NCBI GenBank assembly: GCA_003342895.1 | Contig: PTFA01000160.1 | Coordinates: 2,189,837-2,253,836, forward strand | Source: Casuarius casuarius | Taxonomy: Eukaryota > Chordata > Aves > Casuariiformes > Casuariidae | Reading direction: 5' to 3' | DNA: 64,000 nucleotides | Shown here: piece after piece, positions 1 to 11,404 of the stretch | Numbering within the stretch: position 1 is the stretch's first letter | Layout: every line of letters begins with the position of its first letter | Made by a program: the position numbers and the translations under genes | Notes under the pieces: generated by a model | The model's input: only the letters and a program-made list of their open reading frames with translations | Databases searched by the model: none | Told to the model about the DNA's origin: nothing

Positions 1-2004
1 AAAAAAAAAAATCCTGTAAAAATAGGATGGAGAAAGATGCAAAAATGTTTCCTGCTTTAAAGTTTGGTCCTGGTCCCCTGGTTATGGGAACAGCCGTGAA
101 ATCAGCAGCAAGACCGTGCTGCAGAGGGAGCAGCTTCCCACGTGGGGCCTGCAAAGAGCACAGCGCAGCCGCCCACGGCCAAGCTGACCACCCTGTTTCG
201 CAAAACACTCAGCCAAAGAGCATCTTCCCAGACGTTTCAGTTTCCCTCACTGCGAGACCCACAGACATTTCTCTGTAAAGAAGCAATTCCATTTTAAGAC
301 TAGTTTTCAAATGTCAAAAGAAAAGAAAACAAAGCATCCCTCTATTTTGAGGGATCAGACCCATTTATTCAATTTTTATGGCAAATAGGAAGGTTTCTTG
401 ACAATGTTGCTTTTACAGGTATGAATGAAATTACTCGTTACAGAAGGGGAATGGCAAAGTCCTAGGACTTCGCTTGAGGCTGCAGCTCGACGCATTCACC
501 AAGAGGATGACACAAGGCAGCCAGCTGCAAGCACAGGGCGCGGGACTCAGCCGTCCCAGAAGCTGCACTTGGACTTATCGGCAGAAAACTGCATTTACGT
601 TGCGCCTGAGGCCTCCAGAAACGCAGCCATCATCGGGACCAGGAGGATCCCTGCCCGGGGCTCCCGCAGACAGTCCCACCGTTTCTCAGGGACACAGCCC
701 TGCTTCGGCGGCTGCTGCAGGTGAAACGAGCGCTGAAGCAGCCGGGTTCCAGCTGAGCCGGCACGCAGGGTCCGGTTAGATGTAAGGAAGGACCGATGCT
801 ATCGCCGTGTGCCTTCGGAGAAGCCTGCATGCAGCACGTCACCCCTCTGGCTAGCAGGGATGATCCCACGCGCTCCCAGACCATCCTGTAAAGAGCCCTG
901 CTAAGCAGCTTCTCTGTCTGCAGGGGAAACCCAAGCTGTCCGTGCTCTTAGTGCAGGTGCCTCTGCTGGCAGCACGAACCCGGCCTGCGAACTCCCGGTT
1001 TCACTGTCCTGGTCAGTCCCCCCCCCAGACCCCCGGCACGCGGCCTCGTCGTCTCCACACCCCGGCTCAGTCCCACGCTCGCCTCCTCTCCGGAGGCCTC
1101 CTGCCTGGAGCGCCCAAGGCTTCAGGAGCGCGCGGAAAGCAAATCCGTACCTTTCCTTTTCTATTTGCTTTTGTTTTTATTTGAAGTTGATTTGTTCATC
1201 AGTATTTTTGAAACTATGGAAAAATTACTTTCACATTTTGTTAAAAAAGGAATTTTGAACCAAGATTTTTAAAATAAAGCAAAACTAAGTCTCAGCAATT
1301 TTGAGATGTTTAGGCTCAATGATTTCATAATGGATTGACATCGGAGGATGGTTAGTCAGAAAGATCTTACTTTGGAAAGATCTTAATTTCGCATGACAAG
1401 TTCAGCCCCACAAATTCAATGCATAGCAACTGACTGGTCCCTTCTGAAGATCCAAGCTTTTCTCTGACACAGGGAGTAGTGAAGGGGGTTTCAGGGAGGT
1501 TATTCTTCTCCTTCCCAATGTTTTTCCCTAAAAGTTACTTTCCAAGGACATATGAAACAGCGAGGTGCCTACAAGCACTGCCAGAGATAACTCCATCAGC
1601 AGTAAACCAATTAGAAACAAAACCAATTGATAACAGCTCTTCACAAATCCCATTAAACAGGCTTATCAGTATAACTTTTCTCTAAGGTCAGATAGCAAAA
1701 TGGTCTATTGTGTTTTCTGTGATGTTGGCTGGGCTCTTTTTTTTGACATACCATAATCTCCACTAGCAGACTACAGCCTGACCCACATCATATTTGGGAG
1801 ATCTACAAATTCCCTTTATTTTTGCCCAGAGAAATTCAGTCTCCTCCCAAATAATCCTTAAGGAACAGACAGAGGGAAGACGGCAGGGAGAGCTGTGATG
1901 GACTTTGCTTCTATGGTTCCCGCTGCAGAAACACAGACGAACAGTCTCCGGGTCAGCAGCCTCCCCGTCAGCCTCATCCTTCCCCGCGGGTATCGCAGCA
2001 CCGT

Positions 2005-2019
2005 CCCCCCCCCCCCCCN
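2005..2019 (+). other. C homopolymer ending in an undetermined base
   Basis: A run of 14 C bases ends in the only N of the window, at 2,019. This marks a place where the read or assembly failed, so the true length of the run is uncertain and open frames crossing it cannot be trusted. Confidence 0.9.
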
Positions 2020-2229
2020 CTCTCCCGCTCACCTCCACAGCATTTCCGTGCCCTTCCCTAGGGATTAGACCATCACCACAAGCAAATTCGCCAGTCTAAC
2101 CCTACCCGCAGCCAGAAAATCCTATAATGACTGCACAGAACTGGGCTTTTTGCCTCCAGTTCCTAGTCTGTTTTTAAATGCATTCAGTGCTAACGAAATT
2201 CCCTTTCACAGTCCACACTCCCTTGCGCC

Positions 2230-3260
2230 CCACTGTCGTGCCACCTGGTCTGTCCGGCAGCACTCGGCTGAGTGGGGCACGGCCCGCTCCTTGGGGCAGC
2301 TGTGTATCAAAGATACAGGCCCTTTCACGTCCCCCCCCGCAGTCCTCCACCCTGGCAGGGACAAATCCCCTTACAGGCATTTCTACACCTAAGTTTCTGG
2401 CCAGTTTCCACGACAGAGTCCAAATCACAAACCCAGCCCCTGCGGCAAACTGTGCATCCCGTCCGCAGCCGGCAGTCTCAGCAAAGCCCAGCTCAGGTCG
2501 CAGGACCCAGGAGCAGGGTGGGCAGAGCTGCTCTGCAGCCCCAGCACCTGCCCCACGGAGCGGCAGCCCCCGCCCGAGGCAGAGCCCCGGGGCCACCTTT
2601 CCCTGCCGGCAGCGCAGGGGGGCTGGCAGCACAGCTTCTTGTGAGTTAGAGAGGGGATTTTGCTCCCTGGGGCTGCTGACGACATCGGCTCCCTGCTCTG
2701 CCTCACAGCAGCGGGGACACAAAACCTGCAGAAATCTGTGCCGTTCCCAGATTGGCCCAGTGGTCATGGAGCTGATCCCTTCCCCGCAGCAGGAATACAG
2801 CAGGTCGTCATCCCAGCTGACCGGCAGGCCCTGCCGACCATCCCATCCCTCGCAGGCAGGCAACTGGGCCCCTCCCGTCCGCAGACTCGTGTGCCCCGTA
2901 GTCCTCCTCGTGCCCCGTAGTCCTCCTCGTGCCCCCTCCCCGTGGCCTCGCTGCCCCTCGCAGAGCAGCTCCAGCACCTTCCTCCTCTGCTTCGCAGCTG
3001 CTGATCCTGCTCCAGCGCCTCCGGCAGCTCCGTCCTGCAGCCGCCCCCTCCTCCCGCTGCCCCGGGGCAAGGCGGAGGCACGGCCGGTCCCTCCCCAAAG
3101 GCCCTTCCAGATGCGGTGAGGCGGAGTTCAGCTTTTACTCACCTCGACTCCCCGGGGGCATCCCGGAGCTTTTCTGTGGAGCTGAAGCCCCTTTCGGACC
3201 CCGGCTTAGCCGGCGTGTGATTCTGCTTAGCCGCCCTGCGGGGATAAATCAAGCGCGTTC
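2230..3260. other. GC-rich block with overlapping antiparallel open frames
   Basis: The block is rich in C on the plus strand and less CpG-dense than the 6-7 kb island. It holds open frames of about 300 codons on both strands over the same bases, as GC-rich sequence with few stop codons often does. The protein reading is Pro/Ser-rich on one strand and Gly/Arg-rich on the other, with no domain. It also contains the 19 bp tandem repeat at 2,891. It may be a weak promoter or exon of an unknown neighbour, but I see no proof. Confidence 0.4.
2891..2935 (+). repeat. 19 bp tandem repeat, about 2.4 copies
   Basis: The unit GTGCCCCGTAGTCCTCCTC occurs perfectly at 2,891-2,909 and 2,910-2,928, with a partial third copy to 2,935. 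It is a small local duplication in the GC-rich block and may vary in copy number between individuals. Confidence 0.9.
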
Positions 3261-3434
3261 TGCTCACGTTCAGTCCGTTTAGCAAGGGTCGCATGAGCCC
3301 CGAGATGCCCTGAGCGATCATGCCAGCGAAGCCGTGCTGCGTGTCTCCTGGCTTGTCTTCGCAAGGCCGGCCAGAGCCGGAGTTATAAGTGCAGCTGAGG
3401 GGAAAAAAAATTGAGGCCAGCCTCCCGGGGTGGA

Positions 3435-3466
3435 GGGAGGGAGGGAGGGCAGGAGGGAGGGAGGGG
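3435..3466 (+). other. Strong G-quadruplex motif
   Basis: Four GGG runs separated by single A bases (3,435-3,449) are followed by three more G runs at 3,455-3,466. This fits the most stable class of intramolecular quadruplex, with one-base loops. It lies next to the GC-rich block in the 3' flank, so any role in promoter activity or replication is inference. Confidence 0.8.
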
Positions 3467-3745
3467 TGGTGCTGGCTCTCGCTGCAGAGCAGCCCGCGGT
3501 GGGGGTACTGGGCCACGGGAGTTGGGTGAAGCGTGGTAATGAGCACCATCTCCACAAACCTGTCCCTAGCAAGACTTGCCTCATTTTTTCCTTACACGTT
3601 TCCCCTCTGGAAACTAGACTAAGCTAGACCCAGAGCCAATTTCAGGAGCAATATTCATTGCAGTGTCTAATTGCACAGGGACTGCAAACTCCACGCTGCA
3701 CAAGCAGGGTGATGGGGGCAGCGAGTGCCTGGATGCTGCTCCCTT

Positions 3746-3756
3746 GGGGGGGGGGG
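3746..3756 (+). repeat. G11 homopolymer
   Basis: Eleven consecutive G bases lie 280 bp beyond the quadruplex motif. It is a simple run and prone to length error. Confidence 0.85.
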
Positions 3757-5479
3757 CTTGGCGAGAGCGGGACGCCCGGGTCTGCTCGTGACACGGAGGT
3801 TGTCCAGCCCCGTCCCTGCGAGCCCCGACGCCGCAGGTTCCCGGCTGTAGAATGGGAACATTCGCTTACTTCGCAGAATGGTGGAGAGAACAAGCCCCGG
3901 TTTGTTTATTGGGTAAATTCTCTGCTGAAAAGTGCAACAGAGGCGTAAACAAGTAAAATTCATTTCATGTTAATTAATATTCAGTGTTAGCGAGACTTCC
4001 GGAGAAGAAAACTCCTTAGTTGATTCCCAGAAGCAGTGACACTAGTAGTCTATCCTCCTCTCCAGAGCAAATCAATTTGCTCCTGATCCAGGAGGCTTCA
4101 TTACTACAGCAGAGGAGACATTCTCAGACGTCACAAAAAAATGGATTGAAACCAGCACGCATCTCAGGAGTCCGAACTGTCCCCCCCAGTAACAAACTAA
4201 CAGTTTACTGTTTGATAGGATGCTTGTTTTGATCAATTTTTTTGATGCCTGGAGATGGCAAGAGAGCTGCCCGCTGCCAAGACGCGATGGCGGGCCATCC
4301 CTGGGAGCAGCGGGGCAGGGGCTGGTGCTGGTAGCCAGTGCAAGCAACAACCTTTGGAGCTGGATGCTTCACTCAGCCCCTACAAGGGAGAGAAATTACA
4401 GCGCAAGGATGAGACCTTGCTGGAAAATGTTCCTCTCGCCACACACACACTCCCTCTGAACTCACAGCTTTGGAGATAACTGGGAAGTTTTGTCTTTTCA
4501 CTCTGAAAAATTTTCTACCCAAAGCTTTCAGGTTGGGAGAGGATGGTTAAACTGTCTGAGAAAAACATCAAAGACATTAGGAAAACAAGTATTTTCCATA
4601 AAAGGGTGGGTTGGGGGGGGTAAGCGGAGAGAATCCTAGCTTTCTGTCCAAGAAAGTTTTAAAGAGAAATGTCCAAGCTTTCAAACACACCTCCAAAATG
4701 GTTAAGTGGAGAGAAAAAAGATCACAGGGAATAACATGAAGACTTTAAAAAAGAAAAACAATTTCTAAAAATCACCTGCCCACTTCTCTCTGCGCCCGTT
4801 GCATCTGGGAGAGCAACACGCACAAGGAATATTTTCTTCCTCCCCACTCCGGTTTCGCTCAGCAGGACCGTCCCGGCACAAGGCAGCGTGCAAGAGGGGC
4901 ACACGTGCTCTGCTGCGGGATGCAAGCTGAGATAACGCCGAGCACCACAGAAATGCGAAAAGCAGCGAAGCCCTGTCCTCAGCTGCACAGCCGGATTTGC
5001 AGGGCGTCACCAGCCCGAGTCTTCTCGGGCCTTTTGCCAGTTGCAGGTGGCACTTCGAGCTGGCGTGCGACGGGCATGGCAACCTGCGACCCCAGCCTGG
5101 CAGCAGCCACAGCTCGCACCAGCCCTGTCCCCCCACAGGCATTTTAGTCTGCTGCAGGATTCACCCCGCTGGCTCCGTCCAGGCCAGCAGCTCTGTGAGC
5201 GCAGGGAGCATGGGGTGAACCGCTGAGTTTTGCTAGGGTTTCAGTGTGGCCTGAATGCCGTCTCTGAGCCAAGCGATGGCGATAAGGCTGCCTTCTGCCG
5301 GGAAGCAGCTGCAGCACGTCCCTGGGCGCGACGGGGCAGGGGACGATGCCACAGCGAGGCGGCCACACGGCAGGCATGAGCGCGCATCAGACTGCCCAGA
5401 CCAGGGTCACTGGGATTCTGCAGAAATTCAATCTACCCCCCCCAATCAACATAAAAATTGCCCATTTTGAATCATCTGT

Positions 5480-7420
5480 AGAACAGCTTATGAAAACCCC
5501 CTTGCTGACCCCTGCTCGCAGGCAGAGGAGAGCTGGCAGCGAGGCGAGCGACTGGTTTCCTCTGACAGCAGCTCCGGGCAGCGTCTCTGCTCCGTGGTCC
5601 CTCACTCTCAGACCAGCTGTCCCGGGGTTTGCTCTCGTCTACACGGTACCCCGAATACTTCAGCCTCAAACCCACGCTCTCGGGCCTCAGCTAAGCCCCG
5701 AATTCAAAATAGCTCCGGGCAGCCTCTGCCGCTGCGAGTCCCTGCCCAGACCTCCCTCCGCTCTCCAGGCAGCACTGAGGGGAGATGCAGGTGGCTGGTT
5801 CTGTCTCCCAGCCGTTTACACAAAAGGAAAGCCAGGCTTGCAACGAGCGACGCCAGGAAAGGGTCCAGAGCACATCCAAACAAGCTGCCACGCGCCTTAT
5901 CTCGCCAGCAAACCTTGACTCGAGAGATATGCCTGATATATGCGCAGCAGCTCTCACGGCAAGGACGTGCACGTGTTTGCCCGGCACTGACCCCTCTCCT
6001 TGCCCGGAGCTCGGAGCACAGCAAGGGGCAGGTCAATGCCACCAGACGGGCGAGGGGCCAACGCCGCGGGGAACGCCGGGGCTGCGATCGTCCCACCCCG
6101 TCCCCGGGGGAGTCGGGAACACGACGGGGGCAACAATCCTCCAGCTGAATCCCCCCCCCCGGGGCTGGGAGCGAACGGGGCCCGCACCGGGTGCTGAGAG
6201 CCTGTTCCGAGGTCTTTGGAACGGAGGGCAGAGCAGCAAAGCAAGGCCGCCTTCTCCCTCCTCTGCCCCCGCCTAGCAGCCAGCCCAGGAGGGGATGCAG
6301 CCTTTCCCGAGCACGCGCTTGTCCATTTAGCCCAGGGCACAAATAGGAAGGCTTGCAAGCCCCCCACCCCCAATAACCAAAAGTAACCCTCGAATCAGCC
6401 AAACAAAACCCTTGCGCCTCGACGAAGCCCCTCGAAGCGTTGCTGCGGAGGTCAGCACACGCTCCCAGGGCAGGACGGGCACAGCGGCGGCGAAGCCTGA
6501 GCTCTGCTCCGCGGAAACGTGCCAGGAGGCAGATGCTCCCCAGGGCACGCACCCCCCGCCAGCGGGTCACGTCCCGCCCCGGCGCGGCAGCTGCGCCCAC
6601 GCGGCCGGCGACAGCTCAGCGCACGCGCGGAGAAAGCGGCTTTCCAGCCCGAAACACGTTGCCCAATCTCTCGTGCGCTGCGGAGGACGATCCCCCTCCT
6701 CACTCGGCCCGGGGCCTCCCACCCGAATGTCCGCAGCAGGCTGCGCGGTGCCCTTAACTCCACCCCGTCCCCGATATCTGTACAAGCAGCAACCAGACTG
6801 AACTCGGCACCGCTCCGACCCAGCAAGAAATTACTCAGCGGCGTCGCAGCCTCCGGAGCCGGAAGCGCGCTCAGACTTCCTGCGAGCCGGACGCGGCTCC
6901 GCCGGCCGCCATTCGCGTTTGTCCTTCTTTGGGCATGTTCAGCGCACGCAGGCGTAACCCGCGCGGCAGCCTCGCGTCGCTTCCTTCGGACGCGGGACAC
7001 GGCTCCAGCCAGGGGAGCTCCTCCGCTAACCTCGCGGCTTCCAAGAGACCCTGCAGGGAAGGTTTCAAAATCACTGTATTAGCCTCCTGCCTCTCCGACG
7101 GCACAAGAAAATCCTGCTTTAATCGTGTAGTTATTAATATACACGTTAATGTAGTTTTAGCGACGCTGCGGTTCTGGGTCTGTGAGAGTAACTAACTCCA
7201 CTACCACTGGAATCAGCGTCTGATGAAACCCCGCGTGCTCAGCAGCGCAGCTCCCAAAGGAAAGACGCCCCGAGCAGAGCGAGGGGCCCTGAGCCAGCAG
7301 CTCCTCGACGTCGGCCGTGACGCAGCCGAAGGCTGGCTCCGTCTCCCAGCGCGGAGGCGGCTCTGCCGTCGGCTGGAGCGAGCAGGGCTGGTCCACGCCG
7401 TCCTCCGGGTCAGCGCAGGG
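5480..7420. promoter_or_regulatory. CpG island without a recognised gene
   Basis: This is the most CpG-dense part of the window, best between about 6,000 and 7,060 with many CGCG, CCGG and GCGC steps. It contrasts sharply with the AT-rich introns. In vertebrates such islands usually mark a promoter. Open frames of 180-300 codons occur on both strands, but they overlap each other and show no domain, so no exon is called. A TATA-like GATAAAATA lies just beyond it near 7,495. The island could start a neighbouring gene whose body leaves the window at the low end, or a noncoding transcript. Confidence 0.55.
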
Positions 7421-10365
7421 CCGGGGGGTCCGGGCACAGGAGGGCAGAGAAAGTGGAAGGATTCCTGGTTGGCCTCCAAGCATGAGGGGAGAGGGATAAA
7501 ATACACGCCCGAGACAAAGAAGTGCTGTTGCCAGAGTCAGGCAGAGCTGCCCAAGCTTCACCGCTGCCAAGGGGCGGCCAGAGAAGCCTGTGCCGTCGCC
7601 GAGAACGAAGGCTCAGGAGCTTTAATCAGAGCGGCAGACACAGACCCAGGGCTGCCAGAGCCTAGCCGCCTTCTTGAACAGCAAAAAACGGCCTGTCCCT
7701 GACCTCCTCCTGAGCCCATCTCCTCATCCAGCACAAATATCCCTGTAACTAGATAGAGGCTGCTTACAAACACAAAATTAAAGTCACTGAACAAAATTCC
7801 CATCCCCATCATCCCCTTGAAAACCCGTTATTCACCCTTCCCTGTTACAGGACAAGTTTTTAAGACACGCAGATAGGACACCGTGCACCCAGGAAAGACG
7901 GGCTGACGTAGCCCAGCCCACCGGTACCGCGGCCCCCGGCCCGCGGGGGCAGGCGCAGAGGTGCCCAGAGCGGCCGTGCTGAGCCCGGGCCTCAGGCAAG
8001 GTGCGCACCTCGCACGTGCTCCTGTCTCAGGCTGACTGGTCACAGCCGGAGAGTGGGGAGAAGGTTCGAAACCCTGTGCCTCGGTTTCTGCATCTGCCAG
8101 ACAAGACCACCATTTGCTCGCTCTGACCTCTCTCTAAACGCTTAGCAGCCTCCGAAGAGCCTACAAACAAACGAATCAGATTTTCAGCACTAAAAGCAAG
8201 AGGGCAGTAAAGCCATTATCAAAGATGAGCTAACCCTGCAGCAAGGAAACAAATGAATTCGTAACAGGGCTTCTGCCGGCAGCTACCCCAGCACCTGGTG
8301 ATGTAGCTGCTGCCTGGCTGGGCGAAGGCCGCCACAAAGTTCCAGTGCCCTCGACACGTCCTTCGCTCACAGCAGCCGATGCTTCTCCTTCAGCCACTCA
8401 AGGATGCTGTGAAGATGGATGGGAGGCGTTACCGCTGCCCGCGGGGTACAGGCAGCCTTCACCGCAGCCTCCCAGCTCAAGAGCGGGATCTTCCACATCC
8501 CCTTGACCTTCCCTCAGTCTTGATGGAAGAGCGACCCTGGCTTGTATTTCTTTAAAAGATCGCAACTGGAGGCAATAGACTTGTAATTTTCCAACAAGCT
8601 CTGCGCACCAGAATGTTGTACTGATAGAATTAAGACCTGCTCAGAGCAAGTGTATTTTAGTTCCTTCCAGAAGCTTCCAATATGTCTTTTTTTCCAGTCT
8701 CACCACTATTCTTTCCTTGACACCTCTACCTTGTTCTTTCCTCCTCTTTTCATCCTGCCTTCTGTCCTGACAGTCCCTCTTAAAATTACTAGATCTTAAT
8801 CCATCACTTGGCATTAGATGTTCATTCAGGCATTGCCTGGTACTAGGACTTGCATCCTTGTCCACAACGCGTTTAAATGAGAGCTGCAGATACCTGCAGG
8901 ACAAAAGCCAGCCTCTCCCTAACGCTAGATGCACTCGGGCTGAGATTCTTTTTCTTACAAACAAGCTGATTCTCCTGCAAGGGAAGAGACATCAATAGAC
9001 GTCACATGGCATCAGCTTGCACGAAGGTATGCAGCGGTTCTGGGCCGACATCTGTCACAAGTGAATCCCGCTGTTCTCTGCCAGTTGTTAAGTGCTCTGG
9101 TTATACGCTGGCACAAGGCGTTTAGACTGCGTGCACAAGGATTGGGTTACGTGCAGCTGAGAAGGAAGCACTCATCAGAGCGGCCTTTGCAGATGTTCAA
9201 GCAGCTGCCGTGCCACAACCTATGATCAACGTACCTTACCTTGTATACCGCGTTATCCAGCTTTGCCAGGGGTTTGAAAACGGCAGAGGCAGCTGCTTAA
9301 CGACAGAGAGCCCCTGCAGTAGGAGGCCCTGGAGGCTGAACGCAACCTCCCGCTCTGCAGCCAGGTAGCAGGTACGAGTAACAGCTCTCTGTACTAGCTA
9401 ACGGGAGAAATGGGGAAACAAAGCTTGTTTGCTGTCTCAGAATACTCTGCCATCTCCACAGCCCAAAACAGGATTAAGTATCCTATACCAAAACCATCAG
9501 TCCATCAGGCAGATTTATCTCAAAAGAAACGTGAATCCACAGAGTTACTTTGGCTCTTTACTCCAGAGGTCTTAGTAAGTGGTGCTGCTTAATAAAGCCA
9601 GATTTCAGACCCTAGTTAAGGGCAGTGTCTCCTGTTCCCAGCTCTCCTGAGCACCTTTTACCCACCAGTCTGCCCCTGCCCCCCCCAAAGGGCCTTGGCC
9701 CCCGGCACTTGCAGGTGTAGCCTGGATTAGACTTGAAGTGTACCAGAGACAGAACAGCAAATCCATCTGAAGCTATCCACACAAAGTGCGACTTAAACAC
9801 AAACTTTTTGATTCCCAAACCACCAAATACCTTCCAAGAGATTAGAGGAACGAGGGTTTGGTTTTTTACGGCACAGAAGCAGCCTTCAGCCATTAATATT
9901 TCACACTTCCATTCCTTCAAAGATAGATTGAATATAGCTGTATCTAACTGTGCCTGGAGAATTACTGAGCATCCTAAGTCTTTGCAGACGTAGGCAAGGG
10001 AATGCAGTGAAGCCTAGGACACTCGTACGGAACAGTAATCCGGCTGCAGGCACACAGGCTTCAGAGACCCCAGAAATGTAAGCACAGGCTGGAAGACGTT
10101 GTCCATCTGGAAACAAGTGCAGAGTACCATTTGCAAGAGCAACTCTCCAGACTAACCTTCGCTTGAAGGGGGCAGTATGGCAGAATGACGTGCCCATGTA
10201 TTTCATCTAGTGGTTTTCAGGTTCTTGGGATGCTGGAAAGCAAGTCTTCCTCATCCCTTCCTACAGAAATTGAAGCCATTCCAAGCCTGACAGGGATCGC
10301 AAATCCTCCCTTGCTCCACATTCATAGACAAGGTAAATGTAATGTCATTAGACATCTAAATGCCT

Positions 10366-10420
10366 AAAGAAACATGTAATTTCTGAAACATGAACATTTA
10401 CATGTTTCTCTAGAAACATG
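10366..10420. repeat. Clustered short inverted repeats (GAAACATG motif)
   Basis: GAAACATG occurs three times within 55 bp, once in each of the segments starting near 10,369, 10,385 and 10,413, with the reverse complement CATGTTTC at 10,401-10,408. CATGTTTCT and AGAAACATG around a two-base centre make a near-perfect 20 bp palindrome at 10,401-10,420. A second hairpin with 8 bp arms and an 8-base loop covers 10,385-10,408. It could be a dimeric factor site; the centre TTCTCTAGAA fits the TTCN4GAA spacing known for STAT6. Confidence 0.7.
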
Positions 10421-10679
10421 AACTTGTCTATAAGCATTTGCAGACATTTACAAGTCTCTCCCCCAGCAGCAGATTTCTAAGCACTAGTGGGTTTTGACAA
10501 AACCTCTGCTCTACTGCAGTGCAGCAAGCATGAGGCAGAGGTTGCGTTACAAGCCCCTCTGCATCCACATGGGAAGCAAATCGGAATGAAGATCACAATT
10601 CATTAATCCTCGTCTTCGGAGAGTGGAAATGCGGGAATAGCCACGCTCTTCCTTCATTGGACTCTGTCCCGAGACCTCA

Positions 10680-11090
10680 GGAAAGGCAGGTACGGAGACA
10701 GCCAGGGCAAAGCAGTGGAGGTCGAAATCCCAGTGCCTGGCCGGCCTGGGGGAGACCCATGAGCAGGTCTCAGGTGGGCACCGCGGCCAGGCGCCCGCTC
10801 GCACGTCGGCCAGGGGCCCGGGGAGCGCGCTGGTGACAAGTGCCCAGAGCCGGGTCTCCTCCCCGGCCGCCCCCGCTTACCAGGCAGCAAGAGCGTTAAA
10901 CGCGACACGAACTCGCGCTCTTCTCTGCGCGGCCGCCCAGCTCCGGTGCCAGCGCTGCCGGACGCCTCGGGGGCCCCACGCGAGGCGCGGCGGTCGCCCG
11001 AGCAGCCGTGTGCGTTCTCCAGAAGCCAGCACAGCCTCCCGCCTGACCCCCAAGACACCGCGTGGCAGACGCAATGGGCTTGGAAACGCA
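10680..11090. promoter_or_regulatory. CpG-dense patch just beyond the MSN poly(A) site
   Basis: CpG and GC content rise abruptly here, with GCGCGG and CGGCCGCC steps, and fall again right at the MSN transcript end. It may be a small promoter, for instance of an antisense transcript entering the MSN 3' UTR. The 154-codon minus-strand frame across it begins at TTG and shows no domain, so it is not called as a gene. Confidence 0.45.
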
Positions 11091-11152
11091 GCCCGGACTC
11101 AAAGAAAGCCGTAAGCAATCATTCAGACACTTTCTGCTGATTTTCTCTAAAC

Positions 11153-11158
11153 TTTATT
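11153..11158 (-). terminator. MSN: Main MSN poly(A) signal, AATAAA
   Basis: Plus-strand TTTATT reads AATAAA on the transcript strand. A CA dinucleotide suited to cleavage lies about 18 nt downstream, followed by GTGTCTG and TTGCTT as a G/U-rich downstream element. This is the last good signal before the CpG-rich flank, so it is taken as the gene end. Confidence 0.75.
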
Positions 11159-11364
11159 GGCACTGTAGGAAGAACAAGGTATGGATTTTAATAACTCCTC
11201 CAAATAGGAAAACAAGACACCTTAATATCGAGGCTCTTTGCAGATAACCACATGGACCCATGAATCACCCCACTGATGCTTTAATAAAAACTAGTAAAAA
11301 GACTGGTCAACAACAAAAAAAAAATCCAAAAACCCCAAAAACCCTCAACTTAATTTACAGCAAT

Positions 11365-11404
11365 CCCTCCCCCCCAAAAAAAAAGAAAAGAAAAAAGAAA
11401 AAAC
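11365..11404 (-). repeat. Low-complexity U- and G-rich tract in the distal 3' UTR
   Basis: On the plus strand this is a C-rich run followed by A runs broken by single G bases. In the mRNA it reads as U runs broken by single C bases and ending in a G-rich run. It lies about 200 nt upstream of the main poly(A) signal, where U-rich tracts can bind proteins such as HuR or PTB. That binding is inference. Confidence 0.6.

Larger units (their letters stand above)
1..11134. other. 3' flank of MSN, no recognisable gene
   Basis: This stretch lies beyond the MSN poly(A) site. Open frames up to about 310 codons occur in it, but they sit in GC-rich sequence, overlap each other on both strands, often begin at non-ATG codons, and show no domain or family resemblance. 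About 8.1-10.7 kb is ordinary mixed-composition sequence, with a lone plus-strand AATAAA near 9,590 that I cannot tie to a transcript. In mammals the next genes beyond MSN are VSIG4 and mir-223. I saw neither here. Confidence 0.6.

Noticed and set aside
2174..3070. Minus-strand frame of 298 codons.
   Set aside because: Begins at TTG, overlaps a similar plus-strand frame, and resembles no family. It is kept only as a finding to check.
5704..6600. Minus-strand frame of 298 codons in the CpG island.
   Set aside because: Overlaps several long frames on the other strand, has an Arg/Gly/Pro/Ala-rich composition typical of chance frames in CpG islands, and shows no domain.
7157..7570. Minus-strand frame of 137 codons whose start looks like a signal peptide (hydrophobic run LCLTLATALLCLG).
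   Set aside because: The first codon is TTG, not ATG, there is no domain after the hydrophobic stretch, and it sits at the edge of a GC-rich island where chance frames are common.
8641..8964. Minus-strand frame of 107 codons with a basic, Lys/Arg/Glu-rich end.
   Set aside because: No family resemblance, and the basic end is simply the complement of a pyrimidine-rich stretch.
10654..11118. Minus-strand frame of 154 codons just past the MSN poly(A) site.
   Set aside because: Begins at TTG, lies in a CpG patch and has no domain. Read-through of the MSN transcript would not translate it.
1..11134. mir-223, which lies beyond MSN on the mammalian X chromosome.
   Set aside because: I looked for the mature sequence and its complement and did not find it. 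In mammals it is far from MSN, so absence here is not surprising.
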